A DNA stretch of 64,000 bases. Source: Anaerolineae bacterium. Lineage in GTDB: Bacteria > Chloroflexota > Anaerolineae > Aggregatilineales > Phototrophicaceae. Within the stretch, counting starts at the first letter, position 1; each line of letters starts with the position of its first letter. Below are positions 16,704 through 24,140 of the stretch, piece after piece. The position numbers were made by a program, and so were the translations under genes. Location: assembly GCA_017303635.1 (NCBI GenBank), contig JAFLCG010000011.1, positions 62,001 through 126,000 of the forward strand, in the 5' to 3' direction. A model generated the notes under the pieces. It had not been told where the DNA came from and did not search any database. It was given only the letters and a program-made list of their open reading frames with translations.

Positions 16704-17316
16704 TCGCGGCGCAGTTCCGACCCTGAAGATTGATCCAGCGCTGGCACTGCTCGAGTTCAGCAGCATTGCGGTGGGCATCCAGTCCGCCGATGCCATGGCG
16801 AAGAAAGCCGTTTTGGAAGTCATTCATCCCGGCACGGTGGATCCCGGTCATTATCTGGTTTTGATTGGTGGGTCAGTTGCGGAAGTTGAGGAAGCCCTAA
16901 AAGCCGGAAAACTAATAGCAGCGGATGCGCTGCTTGACCATGTCTTTCTGCCGGGCGTGCATCCCGAAGTTGTGCGTGGCCTCGCTGGTGGGCGCGACCT
17001 GCAGGCGGGCGATGCGCTCGGCATTATCGAAACCACGACGGCTCCAGCCGCTATTCACGCTGCCGATGCCGGGGTCAAAGGCGCACAGGTCAACTTGCTG
17101 GAAGTATGCCTCTCCGATGGCTTGCATGGGAAGGGCCTGACGTTCTTTACCGGATTGGTTTCCGATGTGGAGGCGGCGGTTGAATTGGCTTCTGCGCGCG
17201 TTCCGGCGGGTCATCTGGTGCGGCAAGTTGTCATCTCCCAGGTTGAAGCCCGCATAGCCGCCCTCATTCGCGGTCAGATTCGCTTTGGCCCTCAGGTGGG
17301 GTGGAGCGGTTTGTAG
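16684..17316 (+). CDS. BMC shell protein, tandem-domain trimer (PduT-like)
   Basis: A 210-residue protein with two BMC domains in normal order (about 12-75 and 100-165). Both have recognisable cores: ALALLEFSSIAVGIQSADAM...DPGHYLVLIGG, and ALGIIETTTAPAAIHAADAGVK...GLTFFTGLVSDVEAAVE. The overall pattern is closest to PduT, including the AxGIxE opening of the second domain. The position of the PduT iron-sulfur cysteine (ICPGK in PduT) reads VDPGH here, so that cluster is probably absent. The only cysteine is in LLEVCLSDG of domain two. The ATG at 16684 overlaps the aldehyde dehydrogenase by 20 bases. It is the last gene of the BMC locus. Confidence 0.88.
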   Translation: MGSALSDRGAVPTLKIDPALALLEFSSIAVGIQSADAMAKKAVLEVIHPGTVDPGHYLVLIGGSVAEVEEALKAGKLIAADALLDHVFLPGVHPEVVRGLAGGRDLQAGDALGIIETTTAPAAIHAADAGVKGAQVNLLEVCLSDGLHGKGLTFFTGLVSDVEAAVELASARVPAGHLVRQVVISQVEARIAALIRGQIRFGPQVGWSGL

Positions 17317-17330
17317 GATGTGCAAAGCAT

Positions 17331-17732
17331 TCACAGCGTCAGCAGAAATGCGATGACATCTCGTAAATCCTGTTCGCTCAAATGCTCGGCGTATGCTGGA
17401 AACATGATCGGGCGATAACCACTGACGATGAATGCGGTTGGCTCCACAATGCTTTGTTGCAGATAGTCCGCTTCGCTTAGCCCCTCTACGCGGTTGCCGG
17501 CACGTTCACGAACCCCTGCCAATACCGGCCCCAGACTATAAACGCCTTCCGAGAGTGCGTGACAGGTGATACAGGGCGGGGCTTCGTTCATGCCTTTTCG
17601 AAAGATAACTTCGCCACGTGTTGCATTACCACTGGCAGCGGCTTGACTATCTCGGTTTGCGGTCATCAGGCCAGATAGCAGACCCAGCAGCACGACCATC
17701 AGGATCAGGTAGGGGATCAGCCCTGCTTTCAT
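17331..17732 (-). CDS. Membrane-anchored mono-haem cytochrome c
   Basis: A 133-residue protein with an N-terminal membrane or signal segment (about residues 4-24) and one haem-binding CITCH motif near residue 67. A distal methionine is plausible in RPIMFPAYAEHLSEQDL, and the C-terminus (LRDVIAFLLTL) is that of a class I cytochrome c domain. It acts outside the membrane in electron transfer. GAGG precedes the ATG. It lies downstream of the propeller gene on the same strand, with a hairpin between them, and is convergent with the BMC locus with only 14 bases between. Confidence 0.88.
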   Translation of the reverse strand: MKAGLIPYLILMVVLLGLLSGLMTANRDSQAAASGNATRGEVIFRKGMNEAPPCITCHALSEGVYSLGPVLAGVRERAGNRVEGLSEADYLQQSIVEPTAFIVSGYRPIMFPAYAEHLSEQDLRDVIAFLLTL

Positions 17733-17756
17733 CTCATTGACCTCAATCAGGGAGAG

Positions 17757-17778
17757 GGGCGGCTCCCACGAGCCGCCC
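17757..17778 (-). terminator. Hairpin between the propeller and cytochrome genes
   Basis: A 9-base perfect stem, GGGCGGCTC / GAGCCGCCC, with a 4-base loop lies just downstream of the propeller stop. No clear U-run follows, so it may be a partial terminator or an RNA-processing site. Confidence 0.45.
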
Positions 17779-17813
17779 GCTGAAAATCTGACTTCTTGTA
17801 GAACCGGGGTGTA

Positions 17814-18863
17814 TTACATACTCAGCTTGACGACGCCGCCCGTCATGCCGGGCATGAGCGCGATGGTGCCGTAGCTCACATACAGCGCGCCATCCGGCCC
17901 CTTGGCAATCCCGAATGGTGCCATCAGGCCTTCAGCTACCGGGGTTGCGCCGTCGGCGTTGAGCATGACCACGTTGCCGGGGCCAGGGCCTTGTTCGCCG
18001 AACAGGAACAACTGCACCGCGTAGAGCGTGTCGCCGTCCAGCAGAATATCGGTCACGCCGGTCAATCCACCAAACGTTTCGGTCAGTTCACCATTCGACC
18101 AGTGTTCGACCCGGCCTGCACCGGGGGCGATTCCGGCTCCCAGGAAGCCGATATACAGGTCGCCATTCTCGGCAATCTCAATCGAGGTTGGTACTGCATT
18201 ATCTGTCCATGCCTGAACGAGTTGCAGACCGCCTTCCTGCGTCCAGGAGAGCAGGTCATTCCCGCCAGCATCCGTAATGTACAGGGTGCCGTCTGCTGCC
18301 CAGGCAATGTCGGTCACGTTGCTGTCGTAACCTGCGCCATCCGGGTCATTGACCGATTCAAAGTGATTCAGGTTAATAATCTGCTTGACGGCTAACGTGG
18401 TGGCATCCAGTTCCACGACCGAGTCCGTCCAGAATGCGCCGACCGTTGCCGCGCCGGTGCCGCTGAAGATGACCCACAGCGAGTCCCCCTGTGGGATGGC
18501 TCGGTAGAGCCCGGTTGTTTCGGATGGGCTGGCATAGCTGGGGAACCCGGGGATGCGATCGCTGGCGCTGCCGTCCGGCGCAACCGAGATGACCTTGCCC
18601 GTCAGCCCCAGTTGCATGGTGGTTTCACCTTCAGGTCCGGGCAAAGTCAGGCTGACTTCACCACCTGTACCGGCATCTGCAATGAGCAGATTGCCGTCGG
18701 CATCAAATGCCAACCCTCGCGGCGCGCCGAGGCTATCAATCACGACATCACCGGGCAGCGGTGGCATATCTTGTGCCATTGCCGGGAAACTGGCTATCAT
18801 CAGCGACAGCATAATGGCAATCATTCCTGCAATAGAAAGTAACTTCTCAAAACGACCTGACAT
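17814..18863 (-). CDS. Secreted ScyD/ScyE-family beta-propeller
   Basis: A 349-residue protein with a signal peptide (about residues 1-30, ending SFPAMAQ) and an NHL/SMP-30-like propeller with repeated GLAFDADGNLLIAD-type strands. The opening GAPRGLAFDADGNLLIADAGTGGE followed by TGKVISVAPDG is characteristic of ScyD/ScyE-family proteins. AGGAGG precedes the ATG. It may pair with the cytochrome c encoded downstream as an extracytoplasmic module, but its substrate is unknown. Confidence 0.8.
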   Translation of the reverse strand: MSGRFEKLLSIAGMIAIMLSLMIASFPAMAQDMPPLPGDVVIDSLGAPRGLAFDADGNLLIADAGTGGEVSLTLPGPEGETTMQLGLTGKVISVAPDGSASDRIPGFPSYASPSETTGLYRAIPQGDSLWVIFSGTGAATVGAFWTDSVVELDATTLAVKQIINLNHFESVNDPDGAGYDSNVTDIAWAADGTLYITDAGGNDLLSWTQEGGLQLVQAWTDNAVPTSIEIAENGDLYIGFLGAGIAPGAGRVEHWSNGELTETFGGLTGVTDILLDGDTLYAVQLFLFGEQGPGPGNVVMLNADGATPVAEGLMAPFGIAKGPDGALYVSYGTIALMPGMTGGVVKLSM

Positions 18864-18982
18864 GTTCCCATTCCTCCTGTGGTAAGTGAACCTACTTGTA
18901 CTCTACAGTAAGAGGATCTGTAATGTCGCCCGCCAAAAGACCTAGCAGCGTATCCATCTTACTGCGGAGAGTCGCAGGTAAA

Positions 18983-19014
18983 GAGCACCGGCAGTGGTTT
19001 TGTGCCGGATGCTC
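18983..19014 (-). terminator. Candidate terminator of the sugar operon
   Basis: An 11-base stem (GAGCACCGGCA / TGCCGG-A-TGCTC, one bulged base) with a 9-base loop lies about 80 bases past the kinase stop at 19094. On the minus strand it is followed by TTTA. The 230-base gap 18864-19093 otherwise shows nothing convincing. Confidence 0.45.
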
Positions 19015-19093
19015 TAAAACTACCGCTGCAGGCTGTTCACTCGACAGCCCAGTTGCTGCTCAATTTATGTTCACTTCGGCTGCGGGAGTGGGA

Positions 19094-20557
19094 TTATGAG
19101 GTGGACATCTGCCCGAATAGATTCTTAAGGGAGCGATAGGCTTCCCGGAACCAGCCGTATTTGCGCGTGTAGGACTCATATAGAGCATTAGTCGGGCGTT
19201 GGCTGGCGCTGACTGGAATGGTGTCGAGTCGGTAGCTGCTGCGTTCACCTCGCCCGACCTGTGCTGCCAGCAAGGCGCCGCGCAAGCCGACATTGGATGC
19301 ATCATCGGCAATCGCTACGTCCACGCCGATCACATCTGCAATCAGTTGATTCCAGCCTGCCGAGCGGGTTCCGCCCCCGGTGAGGATGAGGCGGCTGACA
19401 GGGGTACTGATGAGGCTATCGAGCGCGTGCCGGTAAGCGAAGGCGACGCCCTCCAGCACGGCCCGCGTCAGATCCACCTGGTTGTGGGAACTATTCAAGC
19501 CTATGAATGCGCCGCGTGCAAAGGGGTCGCTGAAGGGGGAGCGCTCGCCATTGAGATAGGGTAGGTAGAGCAGGTTGCTGGGCGGAGCTTGCACCGCCGC
19601 TTCAATCATGCCGGCATGACTCTCGGCACCGGTCACCCGCTTGATCCAGTCCAGGTTGCCGCTTGCCGTGAGCAGCGGCGCGACGCAAATAACCTGCCCC
19701 GGTAGGGGATGCGCCAGATTAAAGGCTCCGCTGGCGGGGTCGCTGCGTTGTTCGCCGGTGAAAGCCACCCATCCGCTGGTGCCAATATACGCATAGGGGG
19801 TGCCGGGAGCACCTCCGCCTGCGCCGAGCGTCGCTGCGCCCGCATCCCCAGGGCCCAGGTAGACAGGGGTTCCCGCCGGGACTCCAAAAGCGGCTGCACC
19901 TGTCTCATGGGCGCTACCGATGCGCGTGCCACCTGCCACCAACCTGGGGAATAGTCGTCCGCTGGACTCAAGACCGGCAACTTTGAGCAAATCCGGCTGG
20001 AGCCACGCGCGGCTTTCCAGTGCCATCAAGCCGGTGGTGGAAGCGGTGGTCGTATCGGTCGCAGCCACCCCGGTCAGCTTGAATGCGATGTAATCCGCTG
20101 CACCAGTCAGCAAGTGGGACGCTCGCTCGAGCGCGTGCGGCTGATTTGATTGTAGCCACACCAGCTTTGCCAGCAGGCTGCCCGCTTCCTGCGCATTGCC
20201 TGTCAGCGCTATCAGCTGATCGACTCCCATGGCGGCCTGAATAGCCCCGGCCTCACGTACCGCACGGCTGTCACTGTAGAGGATGACTGGGTAGGTCGGT
20301 TCGCCCTGGGTGTCGATCAGGATCACGTCCTGCATCTGACCGGTTAGCACAATTCCTTCAATGGCACCGGCTTCGACTTCGCGGGCCGCTTCGCAGGCGG
20401 CAACCCACCACTGCCTCGCGTCCTGCTCCATGACCCCGCCGTCCCCGCTGTGGGTTGAATAGTCCCGGTAGGCGGAACGAATTGCTCGTCCGTCCGAATC
20501 CAGCAGGGCGGCTTTGGTGCCGGTGGTGCCAATGTCGAATGCCAGCCAGTATGCCAT
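19094..20557 (-). CDS. FGGY-family sugar kinase, xylulokinase-like
   Basis: A 487-residue ATP-dependent carbohydrate kinase with the FGGY fold: N-terminal phosphate loop DIGTTGTKAALLD (residues 7-19), a central QNRS-like region, and the second-domain signature LILTGGGTRSAGWNQLIADV (about residues 392-411), which precedes the ADP-binding area. The closest named relative is xylulokinase (XylB), but FGGY specificity is hard to read. It is the last gene of the ABC operon, 10 bases after the TrpA-like gene, and CAGGT precedes its ATG. It probably phosphorylates the sugar imported by the upstream transporter. Confidence 0.88.
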   Translation of the reverse strand: MAYWLAFDIGTTGTKAALLDSDGRAIRSAYRDYSTHSGDGGVMEQDARQWWVAACEAAREVEAGAIEGIVLTGQMQDVILIDTQGEPTYPVILYSDSRAVREAGAIQAAMGVDQLIALTGNAQEAGSLLAKLVWLQSNQPHALERASHLLTGAADYIAFKLTGVAATDTTTASTTGLMALESRAWLQPDLLKVAGLESSGRLFPRLVAGGTRIGSAHETGAAAFGVPAGTPVYLGPGDAGAATLGAGGGAPGTPYAYIGTSGWVAFTGEQRSDPASGAFNLAHPLPGQVICVAPLLTASGNLDWIKRVTGAESHAGMIEAAVQAPPSNLLYLPYLNGERSPFSDPFARGAFIGLNSSHNQVDLTRAVLEGVAFAYRHALDSLISTPVSRLILTGGGTRSAGWNQLIADVIGVDVAIADDASNVGLRGALLAAQVGRGERSSYRLDTIPVSASQRPTNALYESYTRKYGWFREAYRSLKNLFGQMSTS

Positions 20558-20567
20558 GGTTTACCTG

Positions 20568-21374
20568 TCAGTTTGAATGTATTGACTTTGGATAGGGCGT
20601 CGCTGCCCGCAGCGTTTGCAGATACGCGACCAGCGCCCCTTCATCCTCGGTTACCCGTTCGACCAGCCGCGTACCGATCACCACCATGTCCACGCCCAGC
20701 GCCGCCAGTGCCGCGACCTGATCCGGGCGCTGAATCCCGATGCCGACGGCAATTGGTAGATGTGGTTGCAGGGCGCGGATGCGCCGGATGGAGCTGTCAA
20801 TGACAGCCTGCAAATCCCCTTCGATCTCTGCCGGGGTGCCGGTGCGACCCGGCGCAGCCTTTAGGTAGACCACGTCCGCCAGTCGGATTCCCCGTTCCAG
20901 CGAGTCGTCATCGGCGCGGGCATCAACCAGTTTAACCACCGCCAGATTGAGCGCCCGCATGATGGTCGAAAGGGTGCGTATTTCGTCCTCATCCATATCC
21001 GGGGCCAGCATTCCGTGTAGCCCGTTCATCAGGCACAGGCGCAGAAACCCATCCAACTCCCGCCCGACCCGTGAATAGGTCATCACAAATCCCGGTGGAC
21101 GGATCTCCCGCAGGCCGCCGATCAGTGCCAGTGCGGTCTCCGCACCCAGCCCACGTTCTCCGGTGACGATCTCATGGGCCCGGCTGATGACCGCCCCATC
21201 CAGTGTGGGGTTATCCGCCGGGATGCCATACTCGATGACATCGAGCATAGAGGACGCCCGCACCGCCCGATAGAAGCGTTCCGGGGTAGGGTAGCCCGCC
21301 AGAAAATACCCACACAACGCCATTCGTCCGGCAGCGCGGGTTTCCTGCAAGGTCGTGAGGAGTGAATTGGTCAT
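20568..21374 (-). CDS. TrpA-like TIM-barrel protein in a sugar operon
   Basis: A 268-residue protein related to tryptophan synthase alpha chain. The TrpA catalytic residues are all present with TrpA spacing: E48 (VIEYGIP), D59 (TLDGAV) and Y170 (VVYLKAAPGRTG), equivalent to E49, D60 and Y175 of Salmonella TrpA. A phosphate-binding C-terminal region is seen as GIGIQRP and VVIGTRLV. There is no trpB or other trp gene nearby; it lies between a ribose-type ABC transporter and an FGGY kinase. TrpA cleaves indole-glycerol phosphate by retro-aldol chemistry, so this may be a lyase for a phosphorylated sugar or polyol. It could still be an ordinary TrpA displaced from its operon. Confidence 0.85.
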   Translation of the reverse strand: MTNSLLTTLQETRAAGRMALCGYFLAGYPTPERFYRAVRASSMLDVIEYGIPADNPTLDGAVISRAHEIVTGERGLGAETALALIGGLREIRPPGFVMTYSRVGRELDGFLRLCLMNGLHGMLAPDMDEDEIRTLSTIMRALNLAVVKLVDARADDDSLERGIRLADVVYLKAAPGRTGTPAEIEGDLQAVIDSSIRRIRALQPHLPIAVGIGIQRPDQVAALAALGVDMVVIGTRLVERVTEDEGALVAYLQTLRAATPYPKSIHSN

Positions 21375-21385
21375 TGATGATTTCT

Positions 21386-21413
21386 GCAGGGGCGACCCAA
21401 CGGGTCGCCCCTA
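21386..21413. repeat. GGGGCGACCC palindrome between permease and TrpA-like genes
   Basis: An 11-base perfect inverted repeat (AGGGGCGACCC / GGGTCGCCCCT, 3-base loop). It belongs to the dispersed GTAGGG(G/A)CG palindrome family of this window and could act as an RNA hairpin within the operon. Confidence 0.7.
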
Positions 21414-21449
21414 CGAGTTCGCCTTTTCGTACTCATTATGTCTAATGCA

Positions 21450-22451
21450 TTATCGGTTTCGTCGGCTCAAACTACTGGAAGTCACCGCGCCGATGATGAT
21501 TCCGCCGATCAGGATTTCCCGCACGTAGCTGTCGACCTGCATCTGCGTCAGTCCGTTATCCAGCACACCCAAAATCAATACGCCCAGCAGCGTTCCGAGC
21601 ACGTGCGGCTCACCTTCTTCGCTGAGGGTCATGCCCAGGAACACCGCTGCGATGGCATCCAGCATCAGCCCTGCGCCCTGTGTCGGATTGGCTGACGCCA
21701 CCCGGCTGGCGTACATCAGACCTGCGGTGGCTGCACCGAGCCCCGTCAGCATGAACGCGATCAGCCGCAGTAGCCGGACTCGAACGCCGGCCAGTCGGGC
21801 CGCTTCTGCGTTGCCCCCGATGGCGTATAGCCGCCGTCCATAAGTGGTCTGTTCCAGCAGTAACCAGATGATCCCCAGCACCACCAGTGCCAGAATCGTC
21901 ATGGCCGGGAAGAGCAGGGGACGCTCATTGACGGTACCAATCGGCAAGCCAGTACGGGCGAAACCGCTGAACTCCGCCGGAATATCCCGCCCGAAAATGG
22001 TTTCACCACCGCTGAAGAGGAACGCCGCTCCGCTGAAGATCGTCAGGGTGCCGAGCGTCGCCACGAACGGGGTGATGCCCACATAACTGACCAGCAGTCC
22101 GTTGATGAGACCGCCGATCAAGCCCGCGCCCAGCGCCACCAGAATCCCCACAGCCAGGGGTTGTTCGGCCCGGAAGAGCAGCGCCGCCAGAATACCGGCC
22201 AGGCTCGCCATCGAGCCAACGCTCAGGTCAAAGTCGCCCATCACCATCACAATCGTCATCGCGAAGGCCACGACCGCCAGCATACTCACCTGCTGCGAGA
22301 TGTTCAGCCAGTTCGGCAGCGTCAGGAACGTGCTGGGGTTATTGAGCGTGAAGATGATCACCACGATCAGAAACCCGATCAGCGTGCCAGACCGCCGCAA
22401 CCAGCGATTGCCCTTCAACCGGGTCGGGAGCAGATTGCGCCCGGCATCCAT
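21450..22451 (-). CDS. Sugar ABC transporter permease, RbsC-like
   Basis: A polytopic inner-membrane protein of about 333 residues with eight to ten hydrophobic segments, in the RbsC/XylH/AraH family. The typical RbsC signature is visible (AGLIGGLINGLLVSYVGITPFVATLGTLTIFSG), followed by YAIGGNAEAARLAGV. The ATG at 22451 (MDAGRNLLP) is preferred over an upstream in-frame TTG at 22487, because the bases between are part of a low-complexity intergenic repeat. It works with the RbsA-like ATPase and periplasmic binding protein upstream. Confidence 0.9.
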   Translation of the reverse strand: MDAGRNLLPTRLKGNRWLRRSGTLIGFLIVVIIFTLNNPSTFLTLPNWLNISQQVSMLAVVAFAMTIVMVMGDFDLSVGSMASLAGILAALLFRAEQPLAVGILVALGAGLIGGLINGLLVSYVGITPFVATLGTLTIFSGAAFLFSGGETIFGRDIPAEFSGFARTGLPIGTVNERPLLFPAMTILALVVLGIIWLLLEQTTYGRRLYAIGGNAEAARLAGVRVRLLRLIAFMLTGLGAATAGLMYASRVASANPTQGAGLMLDAIAAVFLGMTLSEEGEPHVLGTLLGVLILGVLDNGLTQMQVDSYVREILIGGIIIGAVTSSSLSRRNR

Positions 22452-22487
22452 TGCCAAAATAGGTGTCCTTTTAGTTTCAAGTTGCAA

Positions 22488-22592
22488 GTTTCAAGAAGCA
22501 AGATTCCAAGACCGTACTTGTTTACTTTTCGCTGCACCCCGTACTCAGTACTTCTTCACTGTGACTGTGCACTGAGAACTGTGAACTATTCC
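22488..22592. repeat. Low-complexity intergenic stretch
   Basis: The gap between ATPase and permease is made of short near-repeats (a TTGCAAGTTTCAAG-like part, a GTACTCAGTACTTC part and a CACTGTGACTGTG / GAACTGTGAACT part). A similar CACTGTGACTGTGAACTG stretch is found near 40.31 kb. No gene fits; it looks like dispersed intergenic repeat material inside an operon. Confidence 0.5.
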
Positions 22593-24089
22593 CTACCCAT
22601 AGCACAGCGCAAGCAGATCATGCTGCGTTAAGCCCGCTGCTTTGACCACCGTTGCACCACGTCCGCGGCGCAAAACCAGGATGCGGTCGCAGAGGCCCAA
22701 TAGCTCGCCCAGATCCGACGATGCCAGTAGGATTGCCGTCCCATCGATGCTGGCCTGCCGAATGAGGGTATACAGGTCGAAGCGTGCGCCCACATCCACC
22801 CCCCGCGTCGGTTCATCCAGCAGCAGGAGGCGCGGTTGTCCCGCCATTGCCCTGGCGAAGACCACCTTTTGCTGGTTGCCGCCGCTCAATTGGCGCGTCA
22901 ACTGCCGGTTGCTCGTCGCTTTCAGGCGTACTTGTTTACTCAGGTCATCTGCCAGCCGCGTTTCACGTCCCACGTCCAGCAGCACCCCGCTGGTACTCAA
23001 CCGCCTCAGATGGGGTAGACTGATGTTCTCCCGCACGCTGCGCGAGAGCACCAGGCCTTGTTCCCGCCGTTCTTGCGGCACGAATGCGAATCCCTTTTCC
23101 CAGCCATCGGCTGGATGCGCCGGGGTCATCGGTTGCCCCTCCAGGCTCAACGTACCGACTGTCGCCGGTAAGGCTCCCATGATCGCCTTGAGCAGCTCGC
23201 TTTGTCCGGCGCCGGCTAACCCGGCGATGCCCAGGATTTCCCCCGCCCGCACCTGGAAATCGACGCCGTTCAGCAGACCATGCCCCTCCAATACGACCTG
23301 TTGCCCATGCGGCTGGGTGCGGGGTGGATAAGCATGACTGACTTCCCGCCCGGTCATCAGCCGAATCAGTCCGCCTCGGCTCGTTTGCTGGATCGCCTGG
23401 GTGGAGATGACTCGCCCATCCCGCATCACGGTCACGGTGTTGCAGATCTCAAAGACCTCGTCCATCCGGTGTGAGACATACAGGATGCCGCAGCCCTGGG
23501 TCTTGAGTTCCCGGATGACTGCGAATAAGCGTTGGGACTCCGCCGCATTCAGCGCTGCCGTCGGCTCATCCAACACATAGATCGACGCCGCCTGCGTACT
23601 GTTGGCAAAGGCGCTGGCAATCTTGACCAGCATCCGGTCGCCCACGCTCAGGCGGGCCATCGATTGGCGCGGGTCAATGTGACTAATTCCCAGGCGCTCC
23701 AATGCGCGGTTGGCCTGTTGGTGCAGTTTCCGCCAGTCAACCAGCACGCCCAACCAGCGGGGATAAGGCTGGCTCAAGGCCAGGTTCTCCGCGACCGAGA
23801 CTTGCGGGACGATCTGCAATTCCTGATGGATGAAGCGCAACCCCCGGTCATAGGCCTCTTTCGGGCTGTGGATGCTGACCGGCTGCCCATCGATGCGGAT
23901 TTCGGCGCGATCCGGGCGGACGACCCCGGCCAGAATCTTGATGAGCGTCGATTTCCCGGCGCCGTTTTCCCCCATCAGCGCGTGAACTTCCCCCGGCATC
24001 AAATCCAGGGCGGCGTCCACCAGCGCTGGCGTACCGTCGTAGGTCTTGCTCGTGTGTTGAATGGAGAGGAGGGGGGTGAGAGTTGGCAT
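22593..24089 (-). CDS. Sugar ABC transporter ATPase, RbsA-like (two ABC cassettes)
   Basis: A 498-residue fused double ABC protein. The first cassette has Walker A GENGAGKSTL (about residues 39-48), Q loop HQELQIV, signature LSVGDRM and Walker B IYVLDEPTAAL. The second cassette has a degenerate Walker A (GLAGAGQSELL), signature LSGGNQQKV and LLLLDEPTRGVDVG. This asymmetry is normal for RbsA, MglA and XylG proteins. It energises uptake of a monosaccharide together with the downstream permease. A hairpin separates it from the binding-protein gene. Confidence 0.93.
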   Translation of the reverse strand: MPTLTPLLSIQHTSKTYDGTPALVDAALDLMPGEVHALMGENGAGKSTLIKILAGVVRPDRAEIRIDGQPVSIHSPKEAYDRGLRFIHQELQIVPQVSVAENLALSQPYPRWLGVLVDWRKLHQQANRALERLGISHIDPRQSMARLSVGDRMLVKIASAFANSTQAASIYVLDEPTAALNAAESQRLFAVIRELKTQGCGILYVSHRMDEVFEICNTVTVMRDGRVISTQAIQQTSRGGLIRLMTGREVSHAYPPRTQPHGQQVVLEGHGLLNGVDFQVRAGEILGIAGLAGAGQSELLKAIMGALPATVGTLSLEGQPMTPAHPADGWEKGFAFVPQERREQGLVLSRSVRENISLPHLRRLSTSGVLLDVGRETRLADDLSKQVRLKATSNRQLTRQLSGGNQQKVVFARAMAGQPRLLLLDEPTRGVDVGARFDLYTLIRQASIDGTAILLASSDLGELLGLCDRILVLRRGRGATVVKAAGLTQHDLLALCYG

Positions 24090-24097
24090 AAGATGGG

Positions 24098-24126
24098 GTA
24101 GGGGCGACCTAACGGGTCGCCCCTAC
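24098..24126. repeat. GTAGGGGCGACC palindrome between binding-protein and ATPase genes
   Basis: A 13-base inverted repeat (GTAGGGGCGACCT / GGGTCGCCCCTAC, 3-base loop, one T-G pair), nearly the same as that at 21.4 kb. In the transcript it would form a stable hairpin after the binding-protein gene, a place where ABC operons often limit read-through or protect mRNA. Confidence 0.75.
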
Positions 24127-24140
24127 TGTTGAGGGTGAAG

